Below, piece after piece: positions 48,500-60,874 of a DNA stretch of 64,000 nt. The position numbers and the translations under genes were made by a program. The stretch's first letter is position 1. The number at the start of each line of letters is the position of its first letter. The notes beneath the pieces are model-generated. The model saw only the letters and a program-made list of their open reading frames with translations, was not told the DNA's origin and did not search any database. Origin of the DNA: Juglans regia (taxonomy: Eukaryota; Streptophyta; Magnoliopsida; Fagales; Juglandaceae); NCBI RefSeq assembly GCF_001411555.2, contig NC_049905.1, positions 17,350,097 through 17,414,096 of the forward strand. The letters are read 5' to 3'.

Positions 48500-49095
48500 T
48501 GTACAATGTTGGTGCGTACATTCATGGCAGTGAATGGAAATTAAATACAGAGAAAATAAAAGAGAGGGAGACACATAGATTTACGTAGTTCGGACTATGC
48601 CTACGTCCAAGATTGTTTGGAAGACAAATCTACTATAATATGAGTATTTTACAGTCTCTCATAGTGTCTTATTTCTCATTGCACTACGGAAGTTAGAGAT
48701 CTATTTATTGGAAATCTTCTCGTTGGAGTCTACGTCATGAGATTGAAGAAACCGAAGAAGTCCAGAAATCCCCAAAAGCCCCCTAGAAGTCGTCTGACTG
48801 TCCCCTTTTATTTGATCTGATCTCTCTCTTCTCGTGCCCCTTAGGAGTGGTGAGGAATAACAACCTTTACTCTTGCATGCTTGACCTCTTCTATTTTCTC
48901 CACTTTCTCATTTTTCTTTCCATTTTCGTGTCCTCATTCCATTCCCCCTCACACCTTCTTTTCCATTGTCCCCCATTGTCTCCTCTATCTCCTCCTCATT
49001 TCTCCTTCTGTTGTTTTTTAGTGAGGACCCTTTAATGGGCTGAGCCTGAAATATTTTATCCCCTTCAACTATTCTTCCCCTAGTTTTCTTTCTTT
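48500..49095 (+). mobile_element. Probable Copia 5' LTR and leader
   Basis: It contains ATTTACGTAGTTCGGACTATG then CCTACGTCC, a stretch common in plant Copia LTRs, and a pyrimidine-rich leader (48870-49020). A Copia gag frame follows directly. The exact LTR ends are not clear. Confidence 0.55.
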
Positions 49096-49102
49096 CAACA
49101 CC

Positions 49103-49640
49103 ATGATCCATATGTTGTCTATCAAATTGACTTCCAACAATTATCTTGTTTGGAAAAGTCAGATCCTAATTCCTCTTTTTACTAACCAAAATCTACTTGG
49201 TTACATAGATGACTCTATATCTCCACCTCCTGCCACAATTTCTGAAAATAACATTTCAATCCCTAATCTTGCATATATATACTTCCTCAAGGCAAATGTA
49301 CAGACCAGTTAGTTCTCATGAGCCTTCTCTATTCTTTCCTCTATGAAGAAGAAGCTATGAGCAAGGTCCTAAGTCCCATGCATGATGCCTGAATGGTACT
49401 TGAAAACTCATTTTCTCACAAATCAAAGACATGCAAGTTACACCTCAAAGATAATCTTCAGCTTATGAAGAAATGCACGAAAAGTTTCAGTAAATACTCT
49501 CGAGCCTTTATGGAGACGTTTGGATGTTGAGATGATCTTAGATATTCTGTAAATAGTAATGAATTATTTATAAATAATAGTGAAATAGTCTAAGACTCTT
49601 TGTGATCAACTTGCTGCCATGGGTTTAATTAAAAAACAAT
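49103..49640 (+). pseudogene. Copia gag fragment, interrupted by a short family-A-like insertion
   Basis: The frame 49103-49312 reads SIKLTSNNYLVWKSQILIPL then NLLGYIDDSI, the start of plant Copia gag. After a stop it continues in other frames with ENSFSHKSKTCKLHLKDNLQ, LMKKCTKSFSKYSRAF. At 49508-49595 an insertion (CGTTTGGATGTTGAGATGA...) splits it, and DQLAAMG resumes at about 49605-49625. Nothing of pol follows. Confidence 0.8.
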
Positions 49641-49989
49641 ATACATAGCGAGATTAATGTTTCTACAACCACTAGATATTATTTTATATATAATTAATCT
49701 CGGACTAGATCTTATAAATAGCTATATATGGCCACCTAAATTGAATCAAAACAAAAGTACTAAATCAAAATAGTATCAAAACGTACAAGATTATTCTCAT
49801 TCAACTACATCATATGCACGCATACACACGGTATATATGCACATGAAGTGATCAAGTCAAGTATCACCCACTTTGAGATCAGCTTAGTTATTTATTCAGA
49901 AAAAAAAAAAAAAAGCAAAAGTTTCCAACGTGGTAGTTACGTACGATGATATCATGTTATCTCTTAGAGAACTGTTATAAACACAAAAA

Positions 49990-50126
49990 TATTACATAAA
50001 AATAAATCTATAAATTGACGTGGCTTTACGTGATCCGTTAGATCTATTGTATAATAAAAAAAATTTTATAATCTGACGTACTATATCAAGTAATGTCAGT
50101 TTATGAATTTAATTTTGTATAATCTT
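49990..50126. mobile_element. MITE family C, copy 2
   Basis: ATTACATAAAAATAAATCTATAAATTGACGTGG on the left is inverted, roughly, in CAGTTTATGAATTTAATTTTGTATAAT on the right, with GATCCGTTAGATCTATTGTATAATAAA between. It is shared with 46771-46893. Confidence 0.7.
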
Positions 50127-50798
50127 TTTATGATTAAACTAAAATGTTTTTTTATCTCCTGATAATCATGATGAAAACTATATAAATAGAGACCATGTTT
50201 GGTATTCTGCCATTAGAATCGACCCGACGGCTCAAAACTGCCATAATTTGTGAGGTCGATGGAAGAGAGACACGTACGAGGTCATGGTCAATGATAGAGG
50301 CGCGCAGCCAATAAATATTTTTGTCTTTTTAATACCAAATTCTAAAAGCTTGCAGATTGTCATAAACCCTGCAGTGTAAGTTTTTGACTATCATGTTTAC
50401 AATATGCATGCTACGCGTATTCATTTCTCTCGAGCCATGATATATCTATTGACCTATTCCATTTATAATATATATATATATATATATATATAATATTTAT
50501 ATATGTTTTTTCAACATCTACTTAAGCTTTCTAGCTACGTACGTACCTTCAAACTTTGAAAGTCGTTTCAAGCGAATTTAGAACGTACCTATATTGAGAA
50601 TATTAATATATAATGGGTGTACGATCGAGAAAATTTAATTAACAGCATATATAAATGTAGTAATAATATCAATATATCTCTATTGCACCCTTGTTTGCTT
50701 GACTTTGTGGTATATATCAAGTTTTCGGTGCTAATACTGTTGATCTAGAAGACACATGAAAGCTGACCAATATAGCATAAATGTAGCTAGAATAAAAT

Positions 50799-50857
<59 letters not shown>

Positions 50858-52649
50858 GAGAGCATATTCCTCAACCTCTCTTCAACCGTAATTTTTTCAT
50901 TATATTGAGAGTTATGTGCGTGAGACTATGAGAAACTATATAATTATCTAATGAATTTGTCTCCAAAAAATTTGTAGAATGAAGCTTTTTATATCGAACC
51001 ACATAAATCTATAAATTTTTCTTTATTTACACTTCATATACTTTATTTATTTAATTATTTCGTAGATGAGTATCCGAGCACTGCACCATATCAATTTCCA
51101 AGTTACCATCTTGGCCATTAGAAAGTACATATTGTTGGACTCCAATCATGCCGAAAAAATGAATCAACAGTAGGCATAAGAATGTTGATGACCTACTAGA
51201 TCAATTCTTAATTTTGAATAATTTTAGGAAATTTTGATTAAACCCCATCATGTGGTATGAAGTACTTAGATATATATAGGAGTGCATTTTTTAGTAGCTT
51301 TGTGAATTTTAATATTTTTCAAACACAAACTGATTTAATTATCTTCTAATTTGTTAAGGAAATGAATTTAATTTTTTAAAGAAATTAAAGTACTCGTACG
51401 TACGTACCAGAGTGGTTATCTCTAAAAGAATAAAGTTACATAATAATAGTGTCTTAAGCTAGCCCAAGAACTACACCATAGCACAGAAGATATTTAATCA
51501 AAATATTCATAATTTTATTCAAAAATTATTACTGGAATTAAAACAGTTTTATTAGGGAAAATATTGCCCTTAAAATTTTATAGATAGAAAATTCTATTCA
51601 CCATATTATCATCTAATTTTTAACCTACTATATAAAATATGTCACATTTATCACCAATGAATGATAAATAATCATCACATTTATCACATTTATTGGAAGA
51701 TTCTTTACCATGTAAAGTAGCTAGATTAGAGTGTGGTGTGCATTACTCTTTCAATTTCAAATTTTTAATTTTTTTATCTAATCATTACAAATTTTCTAAA
51801 CTTTCAAATTAAATATAAAAAACAGTACAAATTTTTCAAATTTTAAAACAAAAACTATATTAATTTTTTTTTAAACTTTATAATAATTTTATTTAACTTT
51901 TTCTCTCTCATTTTCTAAAATCAAATAAAACATCTTAATTCAAACCATTTTACTATTATTCAAAGTTATTTTGTGATATTTTAAAAGTCCTAGCGAACCT
52001 TCGAGTGTAACCATAAATGTCGATTTTTTTTCCTCCCATAAGAAAAGGGGAGGTGGGGGCAACTAGCATATATAGCTGAAGCAACTCTCATTGGACGTGA
52101 CTTTATGAGTCTCTTCTCATTGCAAAATGTTCGGTTTGAGCCATAACTAGCTACTACTCCAAAGATAAGTCGGCCGCCATAATACTCTCAAATTATCTAG
52201 ATAGTCTAAAGCTCATCCCATGGCCAGGTCCAAGAATTATGCAGTTTTTGACATTATAATCACCAACAGTACCGACGTCGGCTTGTAGAAGATGATCAAG
52301 TTCTAAGAAGACTAAATAATTAATTACGAAAGAAGAGGACCACACAATGAAGGAAAATGATAATGAAAAATCAATGTAGAATAATAATATTGCCAATGTG
52401 ACAATGATTATACGTTTGATATTTACATCTTTTACGTCTCTACCACGCGTACTACTCCGGTCTCCCCTTCCTTTTGTCTGTATTTCTATCTCGATCTTTC
52501 AATCCCTTCATTTGCGGAGGAATTTTGGGAAAGGAAATAAATTAATATTTTTTATAATTAAAACATGCTTGTGTCCACTTTGGAACTGTGAAGCTTGTAG
52601 ACACACGGGTATCTATAATGGATAATAAAGAATACCGAAAATCATGTTA
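50127..52649. other. Intergenic AT-rich DNA
   Basis: No supported gene. It contains (AT)n at about 50467-50494 and a (CT)n run at 50802-50854. A family-A-like AT-rich block may lie at 51760-51970. Confidence 0.5.
50802..50854. repeat. (CT)n microsatellite
   Basis: A perfect CT run of about 53 bp. Confidence 0.95.
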
Positions 52650-52657
52650 TAATATAT

Positions 52658-53052
52658 AGGATAATGCTGGAGCTCCCGCTGGGCTCCCGCTCTAATGTAT
52701 TTTATCATGTATATTTTTTAATTTTTTTTTATATAGATATTTTTAATGATTTTAAATATTTTTAAAAAATAAAAAAATTTATAATATTATTAAATAATAC
52801 TTGCTTAATCACGAAGTAAAATATAAAATATTTTTTTATGATTTTTTATTTTACTTTGTGATTAAGGAAGTATTTTTTAATAACTTTTTTTTTACTTCTT
52901 GATTAAGAAAGTGTTTTTAATGATGTTCTAAATTTATTTTATTTTTTAAAAAATATTAAAAAATATTATATAAAAAATAACTTAAAAAAACACATATAAT
53001 ATATGCCTACAGCCCCAGCGGGAGCCCCCAGCTGGTGCTGTAGCACGATCCT
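52658..53052. mobile_element. hAT-type MITE (family F), ~395 bp
   Basis: Inverted termini: left AGGATAATGCTGGAGCTCCCGC, with a right-end reverse complement AGGATCGTGCTACAGCACCAGC and a GGGAGCCC/GGGCTCCC block. The AT-rich interior contains its own inverted pair around 52800-52920 (TTAATCACGAAGTAAAAT against ATTTTACTTTGTGATTAA). It is flanked by AATATAT, extendable to an 8-bp TAATATAT if the edge is shifted by one base. Confidence 0.8.
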
Positions 53053-53059
53053 AATATAT

Positions 53060-53700
53060 ATTACCCCACCTTTTCTTCTACTCATGCATTGATGAGACAT
53101 TGCTTTGGAATATTGGCTTGTTCACAAAGAAAAAAAAAGTTAAAGATAAATAGTATGCCACGTCAGTATAATGGAATGAAAGTAAGAATATCACAAATAA
53201 AATAACAAATATTTTTTTCTTTTTTATCATCGATAAAAGTTTGGTATATTAAACAAATCCCGAAATGGACCCGTGGTGGAAAATAACACACACTTATAAC
53301 CATTTTTTATAATTTTTATATAATAATGTTTTAAATGAGAGAACTTTTTGTAAAATAACTTATATAGTAACATCACTTTATTACATAGAAATTCTCATTT
53401 TAATACATAGTTATATAAAAATTATAAAAAAAAAATTGTATGTATATCAATACTCGTGTTTTATCTCATTCTTGTCGTGTACAGTTTAAACAAAGTGAAC
53501 TTTGTTTCCACCACCAATTACGCAATACACTTTTTGATACTATGCAATCGGTCACTTCATGAATTTAGAATTTTTTTTGTTATTATTATTATTATTATTC
53601 TAGATAAAGAACAAAAGCAAAACTAGTAGGATTGAATAAAGATCATGATAGTTGCCCACACAAATATTAATATTAAAATGCATGCAGATAACTTCACTGT
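53060..53700. other. Intergenic DNA
   Basis: AT-rich, with a short (ATT)n run at about 53580-53600. No gene is seen. Confidence 0.5.
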
Positions 53701-53704
53701 TATA

Positions 53705-54055
53705 GAGTTTGAAGCGCTTGGTTACACGGATGAGATGAGATGATAAATATGTGAATAATAGTAAGATAGTTTATAAATAATATTAAAATAGGTTGAATTA
53801 AGATATTTTATGAAATTTTGATAAATAAGAGAGAAACAAAATTGAATAAAAATATTATAAAGTTAAAATATTGTTAGAATGTACTTCTTTAATATTATTT
53901 TTATTTTCGAATTTGAAAAAGTTAAAATACCTTTTGTGTTTTGTTTGGAAATCTGGAAAAGTTGTAATAATTAGATAATAATTAGACGAAAAAGTTAAAA
54001 ATTTAAAAATTTGAAATTGAAAAATATTTATTTTTTAATGATGTTTAAATATTGA
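53705..54055. mobile_element. MITE family A-like copy, the LINE insertion site
   Basis: It starts GGATGAGATGAGATGATAAA and ends ATGTTTAAATATTGAGATGAGATG, with the AT-rich interior of family A. The long LINE has inserted at its right edge. Confidence 0.55.
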
Positions 54056-54068
54056 GATGAGATGTGTT
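54056..54068. repeat. Target duplication, left copy, of the long LINE
   Basis: GATGAGATGTGTT, matched by GATGGGATGTGTT at 59462-59474 directly after the poly(A) tail (12 of 13). Confidence 0.75.
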
Positions 54069-55311
54069 TGATTGGTAAGATTATCACTGAAAAGAGGGTG
54101 AATCGAGATGCTTTTAAGGGTACTATGTTGAAAATATGGAAAGTGGACACAACTATAAACATTGTTGACGTGGGCTTTAATCTTTTCCTCTTCGAGTTTG
54201 CTAATGAAACTGACTTGCAAAAGGTGTGGGATGGCCAGCCTTGGTCTTTTGATCAATGTCTCCTTTGTATCAAATACTTTGATGGCCTTACTTCTCCGTC
54301 TGCTATGCCCTTCACTCATACTTACTTATGGATTCAGTTACATAACTTGCCTTTTGGATGTATAAATGCTGAGATTGGTGTTCAATTGGGTAGTTCAGTT
54401 GGGAGAGTAATTCATGTGGAGGCTGATGAGATGGGTATTTGTTGGGGAAGGTACCTTCGTGTCTGCTCGAGTTGGATTTCACTATGCCATTGATTCGTGG
54501 GAAGATGATTAATGTTTCTGGGAAGAGGTCTTTTATTTAGTTCAAGTATGAGAGAATACCGAGATTCTGTTTCTATTGTGGACTGCTCTTACATGGTAGG
54601 AATGGGTGCTCTCAAAAGCCTTCTATTGGCTTTGAAAGGGATGTTTCAAATCTTCAATATGGTAGTTGGATGAGAGCCTCTATTACTGGTCCATACTTGG
54701 GACTTAGCAAGTTTGTTTCTGCTATTCCCCATGGATTGTTTTCTGCTGCTGAAGGAAGGAAGATGACAGTTACTGAGGATTTGCATGAAAATGATAACTG
54801 TTCTGGACAGTTACAGGAAGTTACTGAGAATACTTCTCCAGGATTGGGTGAGAAGGTAGTTATGTCTATGTGTCCCGAGAAGGACTCTATTGTGCCCTCA
54901 ATAGTAACTACTCAAAAAACTGCTGTGATGCAACCTGTATCCCCATCAGGTGTCAACTCTCTTTTGGCTTCAACGAGTGTAGTTAGTGTGGATAAGGTGA
55001 AGGGGAGGGAAGGGTTGAGTTCACATGCTTCTGGTCTGTATCAGTTGGATAGTATTGGGAGTGGATCTTCAAGTCCAGATATAGACTATGGTAAGTCATT
55101 GCAGAAATGGAAAAAGCATATAAGGCAAGGAGGAGGGCTGGGGGTTGCTCAACCTCAAATCTCAAAAGGTGGTCGAAAGAGAAAGTCATTCCCCAAAGGT
55201 TCTAATTTGCCATCTATTCTTCCTTTCAAAACTCTTAGGAAGTCTAGAGCACAAACTCAGAACAAGAATGAATCGGTGGAGGCTGTGCTACAGCCCCGCT
55301 GGGAGAAATGA
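54069..55311 (+). pseudogene. LINE ORF1 relic (DUF4283 and CCHC zinc knuckle)
   Basis: This is the nucleic-acid-binding protein of a plant L1-type LINE. It starts inside the DUF4283 domain (LIGKIITEKRVNRDAFKGTM, then WDGQPWSFDQCLL, then WIQLHNLP), so the 5' end of the element is missing. A frameshift lies near 54460 and a stop near 54538 (SFI-stop-FKYERIP). The zinc knuckle C-FY-C-GLLL-H-GRNG-C is at about 54565-54610. The second half (54670-55311) is open and Ser/Gly/Lys-rich, with a basic end. Its TGA overlaps the ORF2 ATG as ATGA at 55308-55311. Confidence 0.88.
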
Positions 55312-58300
55312 AACTCTTAAGTTGGAACTGTCGAGGGATTGGCAACCCTCGAACAGTTCGTGATCTTGATTGTATGATCAAGATTCATAAGCCAACTATT
55401 ATTTTTCTTATGGAAACAAAGGTGTTTAAGTTCAAACTGGATATTTTGAAAGTTAAGTTTGGTTTTCAGAATTTATTTTCTGTAGATGGGATTGGGCTCA
55501 GTGGAGGCTTGGCAATCTTTTGGAAAGATGATGTATCTCTCTCTATTCAATCCTTTTCTCAAAGACATATTAACAGTTGGGTGAGTTCTGAGCAAAATTC
55601 TAAGTGGATGCTGACATGTTTTTATGGTCACCCCGTGACTAAACAAAGAATTGTGGGTTATAACATTTTAAGAGCCTTGAACAGTTTGGATCCAAGTATG
55701 TGGCTGTGTGTTGGTGATTTTAATGAGCTTCTATATACTCATGAGAAGTTGGGTGGTGCTGTGAGACAACAGAGTCAAATGCAGCCTTTTCACAAAGTGC
55801 TACAAGACTGTAATTTGTGTGATTTGGATTTTGGGAATGGGTTTTTCACGTGGTCCAATAATAGATAGGATGCTAATTTTACTAGAGAGAAGTTGGACAG
55901 AGCCGTGGCTACAAAACAATGGTGTGATGTCTTTGGAGATGGAAACATTCAAGTTTTGCCTACACTCACCTCTGATCATTGTCCTCTCATGATCACAATA
56001 TTGCCACAGGGACAGCAGCATGTACCTCATTGCAGAATCAGAAGATATGAAGCAAGTTGGTCTTCCTATGATGATTGTGGTGAAATGGTAAAGCAGATCT
56101 GGCAAGGCTCTAATAACTCAGCAGTTAGTTTGTCTTCAGTCATGTCTAAGCTTAAGCATGGACTGTCAACTCTCAGAAGATGGAGTAGGAGCAAGGATCC
56201 TCTATCTGACTCTTTTTTGTAGGCTAAAATGGATAGATTGAATTTCCTGCAGCAGTCTATGACAACTGCTTCTGTTGAGGAAATTAAGCATTTGCAAACA
56301 AAGATTAATGTTCTTTTGGAGAGAATTAACATCAAATGGCAGTAAAGAGCAAAGGTGCATTGGCTTTAGAAGGGTGATCGAAACTCCAAGTACTTTCATT
56401 TCTGTGCTACTCAAAGGAAAAGAAGGAATCAGATATTGAAGATTGCTGATGAGAGGGGGACAGTATTTACTAAATCTGAGGATATTGGGAATGCTTTCAC
56501 TAGCTATTTTCAATCACTCTTCACTTCCTCTATTCCTACTAATATTGATCAGTGTCTTGCTAATTTAACAGAAAAGGTCTCTGCTGAGATCAATGCAGTG
56601 CTGACCCATCCTTTTACTAGAACAGAAGTAGAAACTGCTCTTTTCCAAATGGGTCCTCATAAAGCTCCTGGCCCCGATGGTTATGCTGCATGTTTTTTCC
56701 AAGATCATTGGCCAATAGTGAAGGAGGATGTTTGTAAGGCAGTTCTCTCTTTTCTGAATAATAGGCAAACAATTGTTGGGATTAATCACACTTATCTTGT
56801 TATGATACCTAAGAAGTTTAAGCCTCAGTTTTTATCTGAATATCGACCAATCAGTCTTTGTAATGTGCTTTACAAGATGATTGCTAAGGTGTTAGCCAAT
56901 AGATTGAAGTGTGTTCTGCCAAAGTTAGTATCTCCAACCCAATGTACTTTTGTGTCTGGACGTTTGATTTCAGACAATATAGTAGCAGCTTTTGAAACTC
57001 TTCATACAATGAATAGTAAGATGCATGGTAGGAAGGGTTATATGGCATTAAAGCTTGACATGAGCAAAGCTTATGACCGTGTGGAATGGGACTTGCTCAA
57101 GGCTGTTATGGCTAAGTTAGGCTTTGCACAGAATTATATTCATTTGATTATGGAATGTGTTTTCTCTTCTAGCTTTTCAGTGCTGGTTAATGGATCACCT
57201 CAGCAAACGTTCGGACCTTCAAGAGGTTTAAGGCAAGGATGTCCTCTCTCACCATACCTGTTCATTCTATGTGCTGAGGCTTTGAGTTCTCAACTATTTG
57301 CAGCAGAAGATCAGGGGCTTATTTCTGGTGTGCCTATTGCTAGGGGTGTGTTATCCATGAATCATCTGTTTTTTGCAGATGATAGCTTGATGTTTTGTCA
57401 AGCCAATATGGTGGAATGGGGAAGATTGAATCACATTTTGGGCATTTATGAAAATGCCTTTGGCCAATTGCTCAATAGAGATAAGACCTCTCTCTTTTTC
57501 AGCAGAAACACAAAAGCCTCAACTAGAGTTTATATAAAGGAGATTGCTAGTTTAAATGACACCTCAAACATGGAAAAATATCTAGGGCTGCCTTGTTTGG
57601 TAGGAAAATCCAGAATGAGGGCTTTTCAGTCTATTGTGAGCAAAGTACAAAGCAAGATTGGCAATTGGAAAAATAGGTTTTTATCTCAAGCTGGAAGGGA
57701 AGTCCTTATTAAGGCTGTGCTTCAGTCAGTTCCTACATACTGTATGAGTGTGTTCCTTTTGCCCAAATCCTTATGCCAGAGGTTGAATTATTTAATCTCT
57801 AATTTCTGGTGGAGTGGTCTGGAAGATAAAAATAAAATGCATTGCAGATCTTGGCATGTTTTATGTACTGGTAAACCAAAAGGAGGATGTGGGTTCAGAG
57901 ACCTTGCTGGTTTTAACATGGCTTTATTAGCTAAACAGGCTTGGCGATTCCTCACAAACCCAAACAGCTTGCCTAGCAGAATTTTTAAAGCAAAATATTT
58001 TCCTTCATCTTCAGTGTTGCAGGCAAACTTAGGGTCAAGACCTTCCTATATGTGGAAAAGCATTTGGCAAGCCATAAAGATTCTTAAAGATGGTCTCATT
58101 TGGAGGGTGGGGAATGGCAGTCAGATTCATATATGGCAGGATAGATGGATTCCAAGGACCAACTCGGGTATGATCCAATCTAAAATACAGACTTTGGATT
58201 CTAATGCTTTGGTTGAGGAATTAATTGATAAACAGAATGCTTGGTGGAATGTCCAACTGGTCCAGTCTGTTTTTAATGAAACGGAGGCTGTAGCAATTTT

Positions 58301-59422
58301 ATAGATTCCAATTAGTGTGTTGGGAAATCCAGATAGACTGGTATGGAGAGGGACTAACAATGGCTTATTTTCTGTCAGAAGTGCTTATCATCTCTATATG
58401 GAAACAACCTGCAGTGGTTTTGGTGAGACCTCTACCCGAGCTGAATATGATCCCTGTTGGAAAGAACTGTGGGCTTTACCTGTTGCTAACTCTGTCAAGA
58501 ATTTCATGTGGAGAGCTATTTCAGATTCACTTCCAACTAAGGTGAATCTTTATAAAAGAAAGGTGATTGCAAGTAATTTATGTCCTATCTGTTTGTTAGA
58601 ACTTGAATCCACTGGGCATATTCTATGGGCATGTCCTGCTGCAATGGATGTTTGGATGATGGGTGATAAGGGTATGCAGAAAATGGCTGTTACTGATGTT
58701 GATTTTGCTCAGATATTTAAATCGATGCTTGTCAGGTTGAAAGGAAGGGATCTTGCTTGTTTTGCATATGTAGCACGTTCATTATGGCATAGAAGGAATT
58801 CTTTAATTCATCAAGAGAAGTTTATTTCACCTAGAATTTTATTTCAGCATGCTATACATGAATGTGATCTATATCAGCAAGCTATGGAGGTCACCACTAG
58901 TAACCTTGTCTCCGGTTCAAATGTTGCAGTAAGATGGGAAGGACCAACTGAGGGGTATATCAAAATCAACTGGGATATTGCAGTGCATAATCAAGCAAAT
59001 AAGATTGGAATTGGCATTGTGCTTAGAGACTGGGAAGGACTGTGTTATTAAGCTTAATGAAGCCTTTGTTTTTCTGTTCCAATGCAGATATAGCTGAAGC
59101 AAGGGGGTTGTTTGAAGCAGTAAAACTATGTAAGGATCTCGGGCTGATTAAGTGCTTGTTTGAAGGAGATTCTTCAAATGTTGTGTCTGCAATTCATATT
59201 CGAAGGGAGCTTGATTATAGTAAAAATCCAATCATAGCAGATATTATACAACTGTTGGATGGTACTGATTGGAGGGTGGAACATGTTAAGAGAAATGCCA
59301 ACCAAGTTGCACATGCACTTGCAAGAGCTGCAGTATCACTAGATGAAGAAAGACTTGATATTAATTCTGTTTGTTCTTCTATTTCTGATCTTGTAATGGC
59401 TGATTGCCAACATTATTCATGA
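55308..59422 (+). pseudogene. LINE ORF2 relic (endonuclease, reverse transcriptase, RNase H)
   Basis: One frame runs from 55308 to about 59050, broken only by stops at 55866, 56220, 56343, 56367 and 58302; a frameshift near 59045 moves the last part to another frame. Endonuclease: LLSWNCRGIG, METK, VGDFNE and SDHCPL. Linker: WLxKGDRNSKYFH. Reverse transcriptase (56436-58304): GPHKAPGPDGY, YRPISLCNVLYK, LKLDMSKAYDRVEW, GLRQGCPLSPYLFI and the catalytic FADD at about 57373. Next come zf-RVT (FMWRAISDSLPTKVNLYKR, CPIC-x8-HILWACP) and RNase H (KINWDIAV, then ADIAEARGLFEAVKLCKDLGL, FEGDSSNVVSAI, RNANQVAHALARAA). The RNase H is split by the frameshift. Inactive but little eroded. Confidence 0.93.
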
Positions 59423-59445
59423 ATATATATGAGTACTTCTATTTC

Positions 59446-59461
59446 AAAAAAAAAAAAAAAA
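59446..59461 (+). other. Poly(A) tail of the long LINE
   Basis: Sixteen consecutive A residues, 24 bp after the ORF2 stop and directly before the right target duplication. Confidence 0.85.
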
Positions 59462-59470
59462 GATGGGATG

Positions 59471-60190
59471 TGTTGAGACCAAATATGAAACCAAACGGGT
59501 TGTAAGGGGATATTCCCTCTACTAAGCCCAAGAAGCCTGTGGATGAAAGAGAAGTAAAACCAAAGGTCCAGTCCAAGGCAAATAATCCCCAACCTGGCCC
59601 ACGGGAAGAGTCATCTGAACGCAACCTATCGGATGGATGGTGCTGCAGGGGATGAAACTCGTTGATCTGAAGACCCCTTGAGTAGTGTTCAGCCTTCAAG
59701 TGTCTACCCAGATAGCAAACGTAATATGTGGGGAACCTTTGATTTACTGATAGGAAAGACATCAACGGATCATCAAGAAGATAGTATGAGAGAAGGAGGT
59801 CGGAGAACCACGCCGCATTAATGGTGGCTCTACTACCTGGGCAAAACGCCACATTAATAACGCTGTTGAAGAGCCACGTCACATTTAAAGACTCTAACAC
59901 AGGGAACAGTACGAAGGAGGCGGACTTCATGGGGGCATGCACGATCTATCCTCCTAGACTTATAGTATAAATAACAAATCTTGAGTAAGATGTATCTCTC
60001 TAATCCCTAGACTCATTTACTTATTTACAAACTTCAAAAAATATTTATTGATTTTAGCATTGGAGGTTACTCGCCCCCAAGGCCGCCCTCTCCAAGTTGC
60101 ACTACTCTCCATCTTTTGCATGCCCATTTTTAAAGATTTGAGTTGTCGAAACCTGACTTAAATGTATACGAAACACGATGTTAACACGGG
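59471..60190 (+). mobile_element. LTR-like segment
   Basis: It begins TGTTGAGACC and contains a TATA box (TATAGTATAAATAAC) at 59961-59975, then GATTTTAGCATTGGAGG and CCCCCAAGGCCGCC, a layout common in plant Gypsy LTRs (U3, TATA, R, U5). It probably ends near GATGTTAACA at about 60177-60186. No second LTR or coding part is seen, so it could be solo or truncated. No clear target duplication. Confidence 0.5.
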
Positions 60191-60740
60191 TCCTAATTAA
60201 ACTTGTTTGCAAAAGAATGCAATTGGCCGTGACTCCAATGGGACAACTAACTAAATAAAGTACAAATTACACATAAATTAGGATGAGGACTGAAAAAGCA
60301 TGCATATTGGTCCATAATTATTTGTGATTGACAGGAATCCCATAGAGTCTTCTGTGTTGAGTAATGATATATCCAAAACTTTAAGACACTTTGTAATCTT
60401 TTCACTATTTTCTTCACTATATTTAATTTATTATAATCATTGATTATCTAAGTAAATTGTAGTTAATTAGATAATTATTAACTCCTAAATATCAGATTAT
60501 ATATAAACAAAACAAAATAAAATAAAATAGAATGCGCGGGTGTGCAATGAGTGCATGATGCATGCTTGTATATAGTACTGATCAGGTCATCATGAATTTA
60601 AATAGAAAAGTACCCATCAATATCCACAATCACTGCCAAATTAGAAAAAAATCCTCATCTTATGACCCTGATCATGATTGGAATTGAACATTAGGAAGCA
60701 TGACTACATGTATGTATAAGGAAATATTTTAGCCACAAAA
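60191..60740. other. Intergenic DNA
   Basis: Nothing recognised. Confidence 0.5.
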
Positions 60741-60874
60741 AATTACATAAAATTACACTTACAAACTGATGTGGGTTAATATGATACATCATATTGTAAA
60801 GTAACTTTTATTATAAAATAAATCTAAAAAATCTCATGAAACCACGCCAATTTGTAAATTTATTTTTATGTAAT
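60741..60874. mobile_element. MITE family C, copy 3
   Basis: AATTACATAAAATTACACTTAC on the left and TTTGTAAATTTATTTTTATG then TAATTAATC on the right are rough inverted copies; the interior TTATTATAAAATAAATCTAA is shared with the other two copies. Confidence 0.7.

Noticed and set aside
58917..59942. Minus-strand open frames
   Set aside because: Shadows of the LINE RNase H region and of the adjoining LTR-like segment.
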